Notes: generated by a model not told the origin, from the sequence alone. Positions 30,669-44,040 are shown, counted from the first letter of the stretch. The stretch is 64,000 bases of DNA from Deinococcus fonticola (GCF_004634215.1 NZ_SMMH01000017.1:1-64000); one strand, 5' to 3'. Numbers and translations: made by a program.

Positions 30669-32237
30669 ATGACCCTTTATAAAACCCTGTTTCTGACGGC
30701 CACCCTTCTCGCCAGCGGCGCGGCAGCGGCGGTCACGCTGGTGTACGGCGCGGGCGGCGACCCGGTTTCGCTGGAAAGCGGCAACATCAACGACACGAAC
30801 TCCGCCATCGTGCAAAACCAGATTTACGACACCCTCACCAAGGTGAAGCCCGGCACGCTGAATGTCGTACCCGGCCTGGCGAGCAGCTGGGTGGGGAATT
30901 CGGACCGCACGGTGTGGACGTTCAACCTGCGCCGGGGCGTGAAATTCCATGACGGCACGCCGTTCAACGCCGACGCCGTGGTGTACAACGTGAACCGCTG
31001 GTGGGATCCCGCCGCGCCCGAGGGCTTCCGCAACCAGAAAGCCTGGGAAAGCTGGAAGCTGGTCTTCGGTGACCCGAAAGGGGGCAGCAGCATCCTGAAA
31101 AGCGTGCGCAAGAACGGCGAGTTCCAGGTGATTTTCACGCTGTCGCGCGCGCTGGCGAACTTCCCCGAGATGATCGGCTCCAACTTCTTCGGCATCGCCA
31201 GCCCCGCCGCCGTGAAAAAGGCCGGGGCCAACTACGGCACGCCCGCCGGGGGCGCGGTCGGCACCGGGCCGTTCAAGTTCGGGTCGTGGGTGACGGGCCA
31301 GCAGGTGAACCTGAGCGCCAATACGGCGTACTGGGGCAGCAAACCGAAGGTGGACAGCCTGATCCTGCGTTCCATCAAAGACCCCACGGCGCGCCTCAAT
31401 GAACTGAAGACCGGAACGGTGGATTTTGCCTGCGACCTCAACCCCGACAGCCTCAAGGCCGTGCGGGCCGACAAGAATCTGGTGGCGGTGCTGCGCCCCA
31501 GTTTCAACGTGGGCTTCCTGAGCCTGAACACCCGCACGGAGCAACTGAAGAACGTCAAAGTCAGACAGGCCATTCGCCTGGCCATGAACCGCAAGGCCAT
31601 TGCCGACGCCTTCTGGGGTGACCTGGGCATCAGCGACGACAGCCTGGTGCCGCCGCCGCTGGCCTGGGCGAACAGCAAGAAGGTGGCCTTCAACGACATG
31701 AACGTGGCCGCCGCGAAGAAATTGCTGGCGGAAGCGGGCTACCCCAACGGCTTTTCGATAGACCTGTGGTACATGCCCGTGTCGCGCCCGTACTTCCCCA
31801 CGCCCAAACCCATCGCCGAGGCGATGGCCGCCGACCTGGCCGCCGTGGGCATCAAGGCCACCCTGAAAACCGAGGACTGGGCCAAGTACCTCGACGACCG
31901 CAACAAGGCCCCCGGCTTCGACATGTACATGATCGGCTGGACCGGCCAGTACGGCGTGCCCGGCAACTTCTACGACTCGTTCTACGGCCCCGGCGGCGTG
32001 CTGGACACGGGCTTCGACAACGCGCAGATTCAGGACCTGCTGAGCAGGGCCGCCTCGGCCAAGAGCAAGGGCCAGCAGGCCGCGCTGTACGGGCAGGTGC
32101 ACGAGTTGACCACCAACGCCGCCGTGCGCATTCCCATCATCCACTCGCGCCCGCTGTGCGCCGCCCGCGCCTCCCTGAGCGGCTGGACGCCCAACCCGTC
32201 GAACAGCGAGCAGTTCAACGTGATCGGCAAGAAGTAA
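30669..32237 (+). CDS. ABC transporter substrate-binding protein, peptide/oligopeptide family 5
   Basis: The chosen ATG has a GGAGG site 7 nt upstream and begins a 522-residue protein with a signal peptide (LYKTLFLTATLLASGAAAA). Family hallmarks are WTFNLRRGVKFHDGTPFNADAVVYN, GTGPFKFGSW, RQAIRLAMNRKAI and LLAEAGYPNGF. Such proteins capture peptides or nickel chelates outside the cell for an ABC importer. No permease or ATPase genes are nearby, so it must use subunits encoded elsewhere. The next gene, an M14-type peptidase, starts 3 bp later. The gap 30432-30668 contains the promoters and nothing else visible. Confidence 0.9.
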   Translation: MTLYKTLFLTATLLASGAAAAVTLVYGAGGDPVSLESGNINDTNSAIVQNQIYDTLTKVKPGTLNVVPGLASSWVGNSDRTVWTFNLRRGVKFHDGTPFNADAVVYNVNRWWDPAAPEGFRNQKAWESWKLVFGDPKGGSSILKSVRKNGEFQVIFTLSRALANFPEMIGSNFFGIASPAAVKKAGANYGTPAGGAVGTGPFKFGSWVTGQQVNLSANTAYWGSKPKVDSLILRSIKDPTARLNELKTGTVDFACDLNPDSLKAVRADKNLVAVLRPSFNVGFLSLNTRTEQLKNVKVRQAIRLAMNRKAIADAFWGDLGISDDSLVPPPLAWANSKKVAFNDMNVAAAKKLLAEAGYPNGFSIDLWYMPVSRPYFPTPKPIAEAMAADLAAVGIKATLKTEDWAKYLDDRNKAPGFDMYMIGWTGQYGVPGNFYDSFYGPGGVLDTGFDNAQIQDLLSRAASAKSKGQQAALYGQVHELTTNAAVRIPIIHSRPLCAARASLSGWTPNPSNSEQFNVIGKK

Positions 32238-32240
32238 AGT

Positions 32241-34034
32241 GTGAAGCCTGAGGCAGGTGGGCTGGCCGCAGACCTGAAGGGCTGGTCGTGGCGCGGGCCG
32301 ACCGACCAGGCCCGCGTTCAGGCCCTGCTGAGCGCCCAGGGGGTGACAGACCCGCGCCAGCTCGAGGTATGGGTGTCGCTGGGTCGCCGGGGCCGCGCGG
32401 CGCTGCAAACCGCGTTGCAGGAGCGTTTTCCCGACAGCGTGGTGCACGTCATGAGCTGTCACAAGCCGCTGGTGTGCGCCCTGCGGCCGCGTCTGGAGGC
32501 GTGGCAGGCTCAGCCGCCGCGGCACCTGCACCTGCATTACCCGGTGCTGACCGACGCGCACCCGGAACGCTTCCTGCTGGAAGCCTACCCGCTGGCCGGC
32601 TGGGCCGCGCAACTCGGCAGCCGTTTCACAGCCGAACCCAGGCTGGATACGCTGCCCGAGGACGTGCTGCCCGAGTACCTGCTAGAGGTGGACGGGGAGG
32701 TGCTGCGGGTGTCGGTGCCGCTGCGGCAGGCCCGGGCTGTGACGGGCGAAGCCATTCAGCGCATGACCGGCAGAATCCGGGTGGACGGCACGCTGACCCT
32801 GGACTTTCCCACTGCTTTCGAGGCCCTGTGGGACGCTTACCACGCCTGGCTGGAGGCGCAGGTGTGGCCGGACACCGCCCCGTTTTTCGACGTGCTGCGC
32901 GTCACTGCCCGTCTGCCGGCCGAGCGCGAGGAACTGGCCTACGATCACGAGGCCCTCGACCTGACTGAAGTCCTGGCCGAGGAGCTGTACTTCGGCACCC
33001 AGGAGTTTTTTCAGCGGCGGGCAGGCGTAGAGACTGGGTCGCGCACGTTGCAGATGGGCCAGATTATCCCGCTGGTGCAGCTCAGCACGCAGGAAGTCGA
33101 GTTGGAAGTTCATTCAGGTTCGGCAGCCGTGCCTGCTCCGGAGCAGGCAACAGTGCGGCTGCCCGACCTTCAGCGGTTGGATCGCCCACCGACGCCGGCG
33201 GAAGCGCAGCACTGGCTGGGTACCTTCCCAGGAGGAACTGTAGCCGCCCGCAGTGTCCAGGGGCGTCCGGTATGGTCATTTGGCGCGGGGCGGGGTGGGC
33301 TGCTGGTCACGGGCGGGCAGCACGCCAACGAGAGCACGGGGGTGGTGGCGGCGTTGCGGGCCGTACGGGAGCTGGCCGTACAGGAACGGGCGGTGTCGCC
33401 AGATGCCGTGCCGCTCACGGTCATTCCGCTGGAAAACCCGGACGGGTACGCCCTCTTCGACTGGCTTTGCCGCGAGCAGCACCCGGCGCACATGCACCAC
33501 GCCGCCCGGTATACCGCCCTGGGTGACGACTTGGAGTACCGCCCACATCCCCACCACGAACGGGCGGGGCGGGCGGCAGCGCTGGCCGGGGAACCGCGTC
33601 TGCACGTCAATTTGCACGGCTACCCCGCACACGAGTGGGCGCGACCCCTGGCCGGGTACGTGCCGCGCGGCTTCGAGGCCTGGACGCTGCCCAAGGGCTT
33701 TTGCCTGATTTTCCGTCACCGACCTGGTGAGGAGGCGCGGGCCGGGGCGCTGGCGAGCTTCATCACGGGGGAACTGGCCCGGCAGCCCGACCTGATGGCC
33801 CTGAACGCCCGGCAACTCGCCGTGTACGAGGCGCACACCAGCCTGCGCCCCTACCGCGTGATTCACAGCACGCCCTGCCTGTTCACGGCGCACGACACAC
33901 TCGATGGCCCACTGGTGCTGCTCACCGAGTACCCGGACGAAACCGTGACTGGCCCGGCGTTCCTGCTGGGTCAGCGGGCGCAGTTCGCGGTGATTCAGGC
34001 GGCGCTGGCGTGGCTTGAACGCTCCAGCGGCTAG
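32241..34034 (+). CDS. M14-family zinc carboxypeptidase-like protein with a large N-terminal domain
   Basis: The protein has 597 residues and a GTG start 3 bp after the binding-protein gene. The C-terminal 270 residues carry the M14 metal site: H361-A-N-E364 in [11 protein letters not shown] and a third ligand in NLHGYPAH (H459), with NPDGY between them. The first 340 residues contain no motif I recognise and no signal peptide. The protein is therefore probably cytoplasmic and would trim peptides imported through the neighbouring binding protein. That coupling is an inference from the operon. Confidence 0.8.
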   Translation: MKPEAGGLAADLKGWSWRGPTDQARVQALLSAQGVTDPRQLEVWVSLGRRGRAALQTALQERFPDSVVHVMSCHKPLVCALRPRLEAWQAQPPRHLHLHYPVLTDAHPERFLLEAYPLAGWAAQLGSRFTAEPRLDTLPEDVLPEYLLEVDGEVLRVSVPLRQARAVTGEAIQRMTGRIRVDGTLTLDFPTAFEALWDAYHAWLEAQVWPDTAPFFDVLRVTARLPAEREELAYDHEALDLTEVLAEELYFGTQEFFQRRAGVETGSRTLQMGQIIPLVQLSTQEVELEVHSGSAAVPAPEQATVRLPDLQRLDRPPTPAEAQHWLGTFPGGTVAARSVQGRPVWSFGAGRGGLLVTGGQHANESTGVVAALRAVRELAVQERAVSPDAVPLTVIPLENPDGYALFDWLCREQHPAHMHHAARYTALGDDLEYRPHPHHERAGRAAALAGEPRLHVNLHGYPAHEWARPLAGYVPRGFEAWTLPKGFCLIFRHRPGEEARAGALASFITGELARQPDLMALNARQLAVYEAHTSLRPYRVIHSTPCLFTAHDTLDGPLVLLTEYPDETVTGPAFLLGQRAQFAVIQAALAWLERSSG

Positions 34035-34106
34035 CCTGGCCCTTCCTGCCAGGCCCTCCCGTCTGGCCCTCCTGTCTGGCCGGGGCGCGGCATACTGCGG
34101 GGCGAC

Positions 34107-34559
34107 ATGACCGAGAAACGCGCCCCCGCCCCCACCACGCCTGCCCCCAGAAGTCGCGCCCGCATGCTGGAACTGGTGTTTCCCAGCGACACCAATTACC
34201 TGGGCACGGCCTTCGGCGGCTGGGTGCTGTCGCTGATGGACAAGGCCGCCAGCGTCGCGGCGGTGCGGCACTCCGGCGCCAATGTCGTGACCGCCCGCAT
34301 GGACGCCGTGGACTTCCACGTGCCCATTCGCGTGGGCGAAGCGGTGGCGCTGGACGCCCGCGTAATCAAGGTGGGGCGCACCAGCATGACCGTGCAGGTG
34401 GACGTGTACCGCGAGAACATGAAGTCCGGCGAGCAGCAACTCGCCACCAACGGCCTGTTCGTGTTCGTGGCGGTGGACGAGCAGGGCCAGCCCCGCCCCG
34501 TGCCACCCCTGCAAGAAGGCGACGGTGAGGTGAGCACCGATCCGGAAGCCCGCCCATGA
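34107..34559 (+). CDS. Acyl-CoA thioesterase (hotdog fold)
   Basis: The protein has 150 residues. The single hotdog domain (about 15-130) has the family pattern [31 protein letters not shown], with the Asn/Gly and Asp residues used by YciA/BFIT-type thioesterases, and [19 protein letters not shown] later. It hydrolyses acyl-CoA thioesters in the cytoplasm; the chain length cannot be told. Its stop overlaps the next start by 4 bp. Confidence 0.88.
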   Translation: MTEKRAPAPTTPAPRSRARMLELVFPSDTNYLGTAFGGWVLSLMDKAASVAAVRHSGANVVTARMDAVDFHVPIRVGEAVALDARVIKVGRTSMTVQVDVYRENMKSGEQQLATNGLFVFVAVDEQGQPRPVPPLQEGDGEVSTDPEARP

Positions 34560-35188
34560 GTGGTGGCCCTGTAGCTGACCACAGGGATAGTGCTAACGGG
34601 ACGCTGCACCTGACCCTGGTGCGCCACGGCACCACCGCCTGGAACGAGGGTGGACGCTGGCAGGGCCTCACCGACAATCCGCTGGGGCCGCAGGGCGAAG
34701 CGCAGGCGCTGGCGCTGCGGGAAAGGCTGGCCGGGCAGACCTTTGACGCGGTGTGGAGCAGCGACCTGCAACGGGCCGTGCAAACCGCCGAGCTGGCCCT
34801 GCCCGGCCAGCCCCTGCGCCTCGACCCGAGGCTACGCGAGTACCACTTCGGGGACTTCGAGGGCTTCACCGTGCCGCAGATGCAGGGGCACGCGGGCTTC
34901 GTGCACTGGCAGGCCGACCCCTGGCTGCACCCGGCTCCCGGAGGCGAAAGCCTGCGCGGCGTAGCCCGCAGGATGCGCGCCTGGGCCGACAAACTCCCAG
35001 ATGGGCGCGTCATCGCCTTCAGTCACTCGGTGGCCATTCGCACCCTGCTGGTCGACCTGTTCGCCACGCCGCTGGAAACGCAGGAAAATTACCCCATACC
35101 GTACCGGGAACGCCTGAAGAACGGGCAACTGGTGACCCTGCACCGCGAAAAGGGCGAGTGGACGCGAGAAGCCATGGGGGATTCGTAG
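34556..35188 (+). CDS. Histidine phosphatase family protein
   Basis: The protein has 210 residues. The catalytic [17 protein letters not shown] (R-H-G) is near residue 25; the second arginine is in [11 protein letters not shown], the acid in [10 protein letters not shown] and the second histidine in FSHSVAIR. This is the phosphoglycerate-mutase-like branch that acts as a phosphatase on small metabolites or on adenosylcobalamin precursors. The substrate is unassigned. It is coupled to the thioesterase gene by an ATGA overlap. Confidence 0.88.
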   Translation: MSGGPVADHRDSANGTLHLTLVRHGTTAWNEGGRWQGLTDNPLGPQGEAQALALRERLAGQTFDAVWSSDLQRAVQTAELALPGQPLRLDPRLREYHFGDFEGFTVPQMQGHAGFVHWQADPWLHPAPGGESLRGVARRMRAWADKLPDGRVIAFSHSVAIRTLLVDLFATPLETQENYPIPYRERLKNGQLVTLHREKGEWTREAMGDS

Positions 35189-35288
35189 GCGCAGGAAAGG
35201 CTGCAGAAGCGCCCGCCTAAAGCTTTCGCCTCTCTGTTTGCGCCCACCGCTCACCACCCACCCCGCCCCGCCAGGGCAGCATGAACGC

Positions 35289-36161
35289 ATGACCCTGCAA
35301 GCCACCCGGCCTGAATTCCTCGATCTGTTCCCACCGGGGGCCACCCCCGAGCAACTGGCGGACGGGTTCACCTGGACGGAAGGCCCGGTGTACCTGCCAG
35401 ACCGTCAGGCCGTGATTTTCAGCGACGTGCGCACCAACAAGACCTGGCGCTACACCGACGCCGGGCAGTTAGAGGTGGAGGCCGACCCCAGCGACCACCA
35501 GAACGGCCACTGCCTGGACGTGGCGGGCCGGTTGGTGGCCTGCTCGCACGGGTTACGCGCCCTGGTGCGCCAGGACGAGCCCGGCGGCCCGTGGACGACC
35601 CTGGCCGACCGCTTCGAGGGCCAGAAACTGAACAGCCCCAACGATGTCTGCCGGCACCCGGACGGCAGCCTGTGGTTTTCGGACCCCACCTACGGCATCG
35701 ACAAACCCGAGGAAGGGTACGGCGGCCGCATGGAACTGCCGGGCCGCTGGGTGTTTCGCCTTGCGCCGGACGGTACCCTGAGCGCCCCCATCCGTGACCG
35801 CAGCAAGCCCAACGGCCTGGCCTTTCAGGACGCGCAGACATTGCTGCTGGCCGATACGGGCGACGGCCAGGTGTACCGTTACGCAGTCGAACCGGACGGC
35901 CGCGCCGGGTGCCAGGGCGTTCACTTCCGCGTAACGCCCGGCAAGACGGACGGCCTGCGGATCGACGAGGCGGGCCGCATCTGGAGCAGTGCCGGGGACG
36001 GCGTTCACGTCCTGACGCCCGACGGGAAAACCGAACTGGGGCGTATTCCCACGCCGCAGACGTGCAGCAACCTGTGCTTCGGCGGCCCCACCGGCCAGAT
36101 GCTGTACATGACCGTCAGTACGGGGTTCTGGCGCATACAGACGAACGTGCGCGGCCTGTGA
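35289..36161 (+). CDS. SMP-30 / gluconolactonase family protein
   Basis: From ATG 35289 the protein has 290 residues; an upstream in-frame ATG at 35238 would add a proline-rich tail and is disfavoured. The six-bladed propeller motifs include FTWTEGPVYLP, HQNGHCLDVAGRLVACSHG, LNSPNDVCRHPDGSLWFSDPTYGI and KPNGLAF; Glu, Asn and Asp metal ligands lie in TEGP, SPND and DTGD. These enzymes open sugar lactones with a divalent metal. It is on the same strand as the phosphatase, 100 bp away, and probably separately transcribed. Confidence 0.88.
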   Translation: MTLQATRPEFLDLFPPGATPEQLADGFTWTEGPVYLPDRQAVIFSDVRTNKTWRYTDAGQLEVEADPSDHQNGHCLDVAGRLVACSHGLRALVRQDEPGGPWTTLADRFEGQKLNSPNDVCRHPDGSLWFSDPTYGIDKPEEGYGGRMELPGRWVFRLAPDGTLSAPIRDRSKPNGLAFQDAQTLLLADTGDGQVYRYAVEPDGRAGCQGVHFRVTPGKTDGLRIDEAGRIWSSAGDGVHVLTPDGKTELGRIPTPQTCSNLCFGGPTGQMLYMTVSTGFWRIQTNVRGL

Positions 36162-36232
36162 GTTGCCTGAACCTCAAGACTTTCCTTACTGCAAATGCGC
36201 CTTTCGTTACACTAGGCCGTTAAGATGCACGC

Positions 36233-36460
36233 ATGAAGATTCTCTCCCGCATCCTCGTGCTGCTGGGCATCATCGTGGTCATCGCCTCGGCCATTTTGCT
36301 GGGCAAGGATGTCATCGACATCAACCAGCTCCACGCCGTGGCAAACGCCAACCGCAGCAGCAGTTTTCCCAGTCCCCTCAACAACGTGCTGATCACCTAC
36401 GCCCTGTCGGTGGTCGGCGCTTTCCTGACCGGCCTGGGCCTCAGCATGCCCAAACGCTGA
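36233..36460 (+). CDS. Small two-helix membrane protein
   Basis: The protein has 75 residues with hydrophobic helices at about 5-24 (RILVLLGIIVVIASAILLG) and 50-68 (NVLITYALSVVGAFLTGLG), joined by a hydrophilic Asn/Ser-rich loop. No family is recognised. TAAGAT ends 6 nt before the ATG (leaderless type). A strong intrinsic terminator follows at 36485, so it forms a one-gene unit. Confidence 0.75.
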   Translation: MKILSRILVLLGIIVVIASAILLGKDVIDINQLHAVANANRSSSFPSPLNNVLITYALSVVGAFLTGLGLSMPKR

Positions 36461-36484
36461 GAAAGGGCCTCCTGCTGCCGCCTG

Positions 36485-36507
36485 CCCCTCCTGGTGAGGG
36501 GTTTTTT
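36485..36507 (+). terminator. Intrinsic terminator
   Basis: CCCCTC, loop CTGGT, GAGGGG, then six T residues. It ends the small membrane-protein transcript, 25 bp past its stop codon. Confidence 0.9.
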
Positions 36508-36510
36508 CGT

Positions 36511-36708
36511 TCAGGCCGGCGAAAGCACCGCCTGCACGCGTCCTACCTGTCCAGTGGTCAACTTCACCTTGATGCCGTGCGGGTGCGAAGGCGAGCGCGT
36601 GAGGAGCTGCGCCACCACGCCGCGCGTCAGTTTCCCGCTGGGCTGATCCTGCTTTTGCACGATGTCTACGGTTAGGCCAGGGCGAATCTCGGAACGCAGG
36701 AGCGGCAT
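36511..36708 (-). CDS. YwbE family protein (DUF2196)
   Basis: The protein has 65 residues and matches the family along its whole length: RPGLTVDIVQKQDQPSGKLTRGVV, LTRSPSHPHGIKVKL and GQVGRVQAVL. The function is unknown; the fold is a small beta barrel and RNA or DNA binding is often suspected. It lies 9 bp after the methyltransferase gene. A TAATCT box overlapping that gene's stop codon sits 6 nt before its ATG, so it may also have its own leaderless transcript. Confidence 0.85.
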   Translation of the reverse strand: MPLLRSEIRPGLTVDIVQKQDQPSGKLTRGVVAQLLTRSPSHPHGIKVKLTTGQVGRVQAVLSPA

Positions 36709-36717
36709 GACGTCAGA

Positions 36718-37335
36718 TTACGACCTGACCAGCGCCATGAACTGTACCCGGCCGACCCGGAAGGCGTGAACAAGCGTGCAGCGCGGCAGGTGCCGCTCCA
36801 CCCAGGAGGGGTCAGGGAAGAACAGCCCACCCAGCCGGGAAAGGCCCCGCTGGCCCAGCCCGCCCGTTGCCGGCACGAACATCAACCACAGGTGGCCGCC
36901 TGGTTTCAGCACCCGTTCCAGCTGGTGCAGAAACACGTCCGGGTGGGCCGTTTCATTCAAGGTCGCGCCCACCTTCACGCCATCGAAAGAGCCGTCCGGC
37001 CAGCCGTTTTGCTCTATATTCACGCGCTCCCACGCGATCAGGGGAGCCCTCTCGCGCTGCGCCGCCACGCGCAACATCGTTGTGCTCAGATCCGCCGCCG
37101 TGACCCGGCACCCCGCCCGTGCCAGCACGCCCGCGTAAAAGCCCGCACTGGTGCCGGCATCCAGCCAGTGCTGCTCCGCCTGTGGAGCGCAGATCGCCTG
37201 AAAAAGACAGGCTTCGCGCGTCAGACTGAACGGCTCACCGGACAGCAGCGACAGGGAGTGGGCACGCCACCACGCGTACCCCCAGGCCGTCACCGGCAGA
37301 AAATTGCTGCGTTGTGCCGGCGTCAGGTCAGGCAT
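36718..37335 (-). CDS. Class I SAM-dependent methyltransferase
   Basis: The protein has 205 residues. Motif I is DAGTSAGFYAGVLARAG (a variant of E/DxGxGxG), motif II VTAADLSTTML, and the motif IV/post-I region is GWPDGSFDGVKVGATLNET then LERVLKPGGHLWLMF. This is the UbiE/Methyltransf_11 type. The substrate is unknown. It overlaps the preceding gene by 1 bp (TGATG), so co-translation is likely. Confidence 0.85.
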   Translation of the reverse strand: MPDLTPAQRSNFLPVTAWGYAWWRAHSLSLLSGEPFSLTREACLFQAICAPQAEQHWLDAGTSAGFYAGVLARAGCRVTAADLSTTMLRVAAQRERAPLIAWERVNIEQNGWPDGSFDGVKVGATLNETAHPDVFLHQLERVLKPGGHLWLMFVPATGGLGQRGLSRLGGLFFPDPSWVERHLPRCTLVHAFRVGRVQFMALVRS

Positions 37336-37631
37336 CAGTCCTTCAGGGCGGCCATCAGTTCCGCCTTGCTCATGTGGCTGCGCCCGGCCATTCCCCGCTC
37401 CCTGGCGCGGTTGTACAGTTCATCGCGCGTCAACTCGCCCAGGGGTTTATCCGGGTTGCCGGTGCCCATGCTGCGTTTGTTCGGCGTGCGGCCCTCCTCA
37501 CGGCGGTGCTTGTTCACCGTGCGGGAGGCAATTCCCCCGGCTTCCTCCGCGCTTTTCCCGGCGGCCAGTTCACTTTCCCTGACATGTTGGTACTGGCGTT
37601 CATCCTTGTTACTCCACGTTCTGGGCATCAC
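37335..37631 (-). CDS. Plasmid-stabilisation-type small protein with a SAP/Rho-N-like motif
   Basis: The protein has 98 hydrophilic residues. The first half (WSNKDERQYQHVRESELAAG, EEAGGIASRTVNKHRREEG) is the pattern of short proteins often annotated as plasmid stabilisation proteins. The C-terminal 35 residues (LTRDELYNRARERGMAGRSHMSKAELMAALK) look like the Rho N-terminal/SAP helix-loop-helix fold that contacts nucleic acids. It heads a four-gene minus-strand run with the methyltransferase and YwbE. The role is probably DNA- or RNA-related. Confidence 0.75.
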   Translation of the reverse strand: MMPRTWSNKDERQYQHVRESELAAGKSAEEAGGIASRTVNKHRREEGRTPNKRSMGTGNPDKPLGELTRDELYNRARERGMAGRSHMSKAELMAALKD

Positions 37632-37840
37632 GTACCTCCACGCTCCAGCGTAGGCGCCTGCCTGCCCACGCCGCTGAGAGAACCGCCCACGACGTTAATC
37701 CTGTCCCTACCGTGTCAATTCAGGGAGCTCTGGTCGCGCCCGCTCGCCACACACTTCTCCGTGAAGGTACTGGGGCTGACGCTCTGGTGTGATCAAGGAA
37801 CCTGCTACAACTACGAAGTCACAGGCAGCGGAGCTAGTTG

Positions 37841-38326
37841 TCAAAAAAACTGACTGGCCATACGGAGAAATTCCGTCTTGATCCTTTCATCTCTCAGAAG
37901 CCGGAGGCCAAAGCCGAAACTCCCATTCTGTTTTTTGAAGTCGGCAAACCAGGGTAAGTCGTTAAGGAGGAATTCGTCTCCAAATTCTACACCTTCACCT
38001 TCAAGCAGGTAGTCAAATTTTTTCTTGTTACCAACAAAATACCCTTCGAGTCTTTCGGCCTTACTGGTGGGGCGGAAAACTTCACGCAGATAATATTTTC
38101 TTCTACTTCCCACTTTCCGCCCTTCAATAACCCAGATAAATCCATTTCTTGAAGAATCCGACCAACAAGAAACATCATCCGCTTCTTTGGCATTAGAGGT
38201 TACGAGCGTAAAAGACTCAGCTTGATCGAAAGAATATTCCATCGTGTCTTTCGTATGGTAACCCAGGTAATGCTCAACAGGTTTTTTTGCCAAGTCATCC
38301 AGTGTAAATGGCGAATCTTTCGTCAT
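37841..38326 (-). CDS. Unknown accessory protein appended to the pur operon
   Basis: The protein has 161 residues and is AT-rich compared with the pur genes (many Lys, Phe, Asn). It starts 1 bp after the purF stop, with the site GAGGT lying inside the purF end, so it is read on the pur transcript. No family is certain. The sequence order W-x-x-x-S-x-x-G-F-I-W-V-I-E-G...YYLREVF...FGLRLL vaguely recalls PUA/EVE-like readers of modified bases. Base composition suggests horizontal transfer. The gap 37632-37840 to its left has no gene I can support. Confidence 0.55.
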   Translation of the reverse strand: MTKDSPFTLDDLAKKPVEHYLGYHTKDTMEYSFDQAESFTLVTSNAKEADDVSCWSDSSRNGFIWVIEGRKVGSRRKYYLREVFRPTSKAERLEGYFVGNKKKFDYLLEGEGVEFGDEFLLNDLPWFADFKKQNGSFGFGLRLLRDERIKTEFLRMASQFF

Positions 38327-38327
38327 T

Positions 38328-42001
<3,674 letters not shown>

Positions 42002-42013
42002 AAGCGTTGCTCC

Positions 42014-42724
42014 TTAAATAAGTTGGGCGGTGTCGCCCAGCCTGATCTGGCCCGTTCGAATCACTCTGGCAAAGGCGCCAAAGCAGACTTCCGGGTTGAT
42101 TTTTGAAATGGTCTTCAGCACGTGGTTATCCTCGCCCAGATCGTGCTGGGCCATGTTCACCATGACGCAGCGCGGCATCAGATAGGCGACTTCCAGCACC
42201 AGCGAAGCCCCGATGCTCAGGCGTTGGCCCAGCCAGTCGGCCTCCAGGTGCCTGGGCTGCGTTCCCGTGTCCAGCACGATGTTCGGACGGAAGCGCCGCA
42301 CATCCACGTCTGACCCGTGCTTGTCGCGCAGGAGCAACAGCGCAGAAGTCGTGATGAAGTGAATGGCCCCCTCGTCGAAGTGAGAGATGCCGCGTTCAGG
42401 CGTGACCGAAACGGTTTTGCCCGTATGTTCGCTCAGGATGGTGGCGGCCTCATCGGAAGTGGCATCCAGTTCCGTTCTGTCAGGAAGCACCAGTACGGGC
42501 GTCTCCCTACGGGAGAAGGCGCGGAAATGCAGCAGGCCATTCATTTGCCTGAATCGGCGCGTGCTTTTGCCCGAGCCAAATTTGCCATTCTCGTCTTCCA
42601 CCGCCCAGAAACGGTCCCCCGTCAGACCACGCCCTGTCACTTCAGAGTGCGTGATTATTTCCCCACCAAGCGACTTGATGGGGTAGCGGAACAGTTCCTT
42701 GAGGTGGCCAACGGGTTCAGGCAT
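42014..42724 (-). CDS. MOSC-domain protein
   Basis: The protein has 236 residues. An N-terminal beta-barrel (LFRYPIKSLGGE, GLTGDRFWAV) precedes the MOSC domain (FRPNIVLDTG, and the metal-ligand cysteine in LMPRCVMVNM). MOSC proteins handle sulphur or molybdenum-linked reductions (as in mARC, YiiM, YcbX). It sits inside the pur operon, between purQ (1-bp overlap) and purL (12 bp), with no obvious purine role. Confidence 0.85.
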   Translation of the reverse strand: MPEPVGHLKELFRYPIKSLGGEIITHSEVTGRGLTGDRFWAVEDENGKFGSGKSTRRFRQMNGLLHFRAFSRRETPVLVLPDRTELDATSDEAATILSEHTGKTVSVTPERGISHFDEGAIHFITTSALLLLRDKHGSDVDVRRFRPNIVLDTGTQPRHLEADWLGQRLSIGASLVLEVAYLMPRCVMVNMAQHDLGEDNHVLKTISKINPEVCFGAFARVIRTGQIRLGDTAQLI

Positions 42725-43383
42725 TATTTCCCAGTTAAACTCTGGAACACGCCACGGCCGTCTTCGCTGCCCAGCAGGAGTTCCACGGCGCGTTCGGGGT
42801 GAGGCATCATGCCCAGCACGTTGCCGCGCTCGTTCACGATTCCGGCGATGTCGTTGAGGCTGCCGTTGGGGTTGTCGGTGTAGCGGAACACCACGCGGCC
42901 CTGTTCCTCGAGTTCGGCAATGGTGGCGGCGTCGGCGTAGTAGTTGCCCTCACCGTGGGCAATGGGAATTTCCAGTGTTTGCCCTTCGGTGTAGGCGCGG
43001 CTGAAGTTGGTTTTATTGTTCTCGACGCGCAGGTGCACGGGTTTGCACATGAAGTGCAGGTCTTTGTTGCGCGAGAGGGCGCCGGGCAGCAGGCCACTTT
43101 CGGTCAGCACCTGAAAGCCGTTGCACACACCCAGTACGTACCCACCCGCCTCGGCGTGGGCCTTCACGGCAGTCATGATCGGGCTGCGGGCCGCAATCGC
43201 GCCGCTGCGGAGGTGGTCGCCGTAGCTGAAGCCGCCGGGGAGGAACACCAGTTCGGTGCCTTCGGGCAAAGCGGTTTCGGTGTGCCACACGAACGTGGCG
43301 TCTTTGTCCAGCAGAAGACGGGCGGCGTGCAGGGCGTCCGCGTCGCAGTTGCTGCCGGGAAATTGAATGACTGCGGTTTTCAT
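42724..43383 (-). CDS. purQ: Phosphoribosylformylglycinamidine synthase subunit PurQ
   Basis: The protein has 219 residues. The class I glutaminase motifs are [10 protein letters not shown] at the start, [17 protein letters not shown], the nucleophile Cys in [11 protein letters not shown], and the His/Glu pair in MPHPERAVE. It frees ammonia from glutamine for PurL. It overlaps the upstream cupin gene by 4 bp and the MOSC gene downstream by 1 bp. Confidence 0.96.
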   Translation of the reverse strand: MKTAVIQFPGSNCDADALHAARLLLDKDATFVWHTETALPEGTELVFLPGGFSYGDHLRSGAIAARSPIMTAVKAHAEAGGYVLGVCNGFQVLTESGLLPGALSRNKDLHFMCKPVHLRVENNKTNFSRAYTEGQTLEIPIAHGEGNYYADAATIAELEEQGRVVFRYTDNPNGSLNDIAGIVNERGNVLGMMPHPERAVELLLGSEDGRGVFQSLTGK

Positions 43384-43721
43384 TTCAGTTCCTCTAGAAA
43401 GATCGTTTCGCGGTTCTTCACGCCGAAACTCAGGTTGACGGTTCTGTCCTCTTCACCACGCGAACGGTGCTTGACTCCGGCGGGAACGGTGTATACCTGA
43501 CCGGGCCGCAGGGTCACTTCGCCTTTTCCGTCGACATCCAGCACCAGTTTCCCTTCCAGAACAGCAAACGTTTCATCACTGTCCGGGTGGACGTGCCAGG
43601 GGTACTGCCCCTGGAAGACACTGACGTTCACCGCGTGGTTGTTCGTCTGGGCCAGTTCCTCATTCAGGTAAGCCTGACCGGCAGCGCGGCGCACCGTGTC
43701 GTGCCAGTCGGCCTGGGTCAC
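43380..43721 (-). CDS. Cupin-domain protein
   Basis: The protein has 113 residues. It has the two cupin motifs: [18 protein letters not shown] preceded by WHVH (the H-x-H...E set) and [17 protein letters not shown] (second His). A metal-binding small barrel, perhaps an isomerase or sensor. It overlaps purS and purQ by 4 bp each, so it is fully embedded in the purine operon. This position is unusual. Confidence 0.85.
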   Translation of the reverse strand: MTQADWHDTVRRAAGQAYLNEELAQTNNHAVNVSVFQGQYPWHVHPDSDETFAVLEGKLVLDVDGKGEVTLRPGQVYTVPAGVKHRSRGEEDRTVNLSFGVKNRETIFLEELK

Positions 43722-43972
43722 TTTTCTTCCTCTAGCTCCCAGCGGGCGTCTTCCATGATGGGGTTGCTCAGGACGTTCTCGGTGATGTCCCTGAGTTGCG
43801 CCTCCACGTCGGCTTTCTCGCCGCTGAGCGAGAGTTCGATGTACTTGCCGATGCGAACGCTGCCCACATTCTTGTGGTCAAGGTGCGACAGGGCGCGTTC
43901 CACCGTGCGGCCCTGCGGGTCGAGGATGGAAGGCTTGAGGGTGACGTAAATTTTCGCGTTGTACTTGGGCAT
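43718..43972 (-). CDS. purS: Phosphoribosylformylglycinamidine synthase subunit PurS
   Basis: The protein has 84 residues, normal PurS size: KIYVTLKPSILDPQGRTVERAL, VGSVRIGKYIELSLSG and the C-terminal LSNPIMEDARWEL. PurS dimers bridge PurL and PurQ and pass ammonia between them. It lies 68 bp downstream of purC. Confidence 0.95.
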   Translation of the reverse strand: MPKYNAKIYVTLKPSILDPQGRTVERALSHLDHKNVGSVRIGKYIELSLSGEKADVEAQLRDITENVLSNPIMEDARWELEEEK

Positions 43973-44040
43973 GGATTCACTCCGTGAGTGCAGGGGCAGG
44001 GCCGCTTATGGCGGACGGGAAGCGGGATCAGGACTTCTGG

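Noticed and set aside
30468..32612. 714-codon antisense frame over the peptide-binding protein gene
   Set aside because: It opposes a gene with clear family motifs and shows low-complexity His/Gln/Arg/Val composition.
37314..37853. 179-codon plus-strand frame ending GSGASCQKN
   Set aside because: Most of it is antisense to the SAP-like protein gene; the C-terminal 45 residues vaguely resemble a transposase tail but no motif confirms it.
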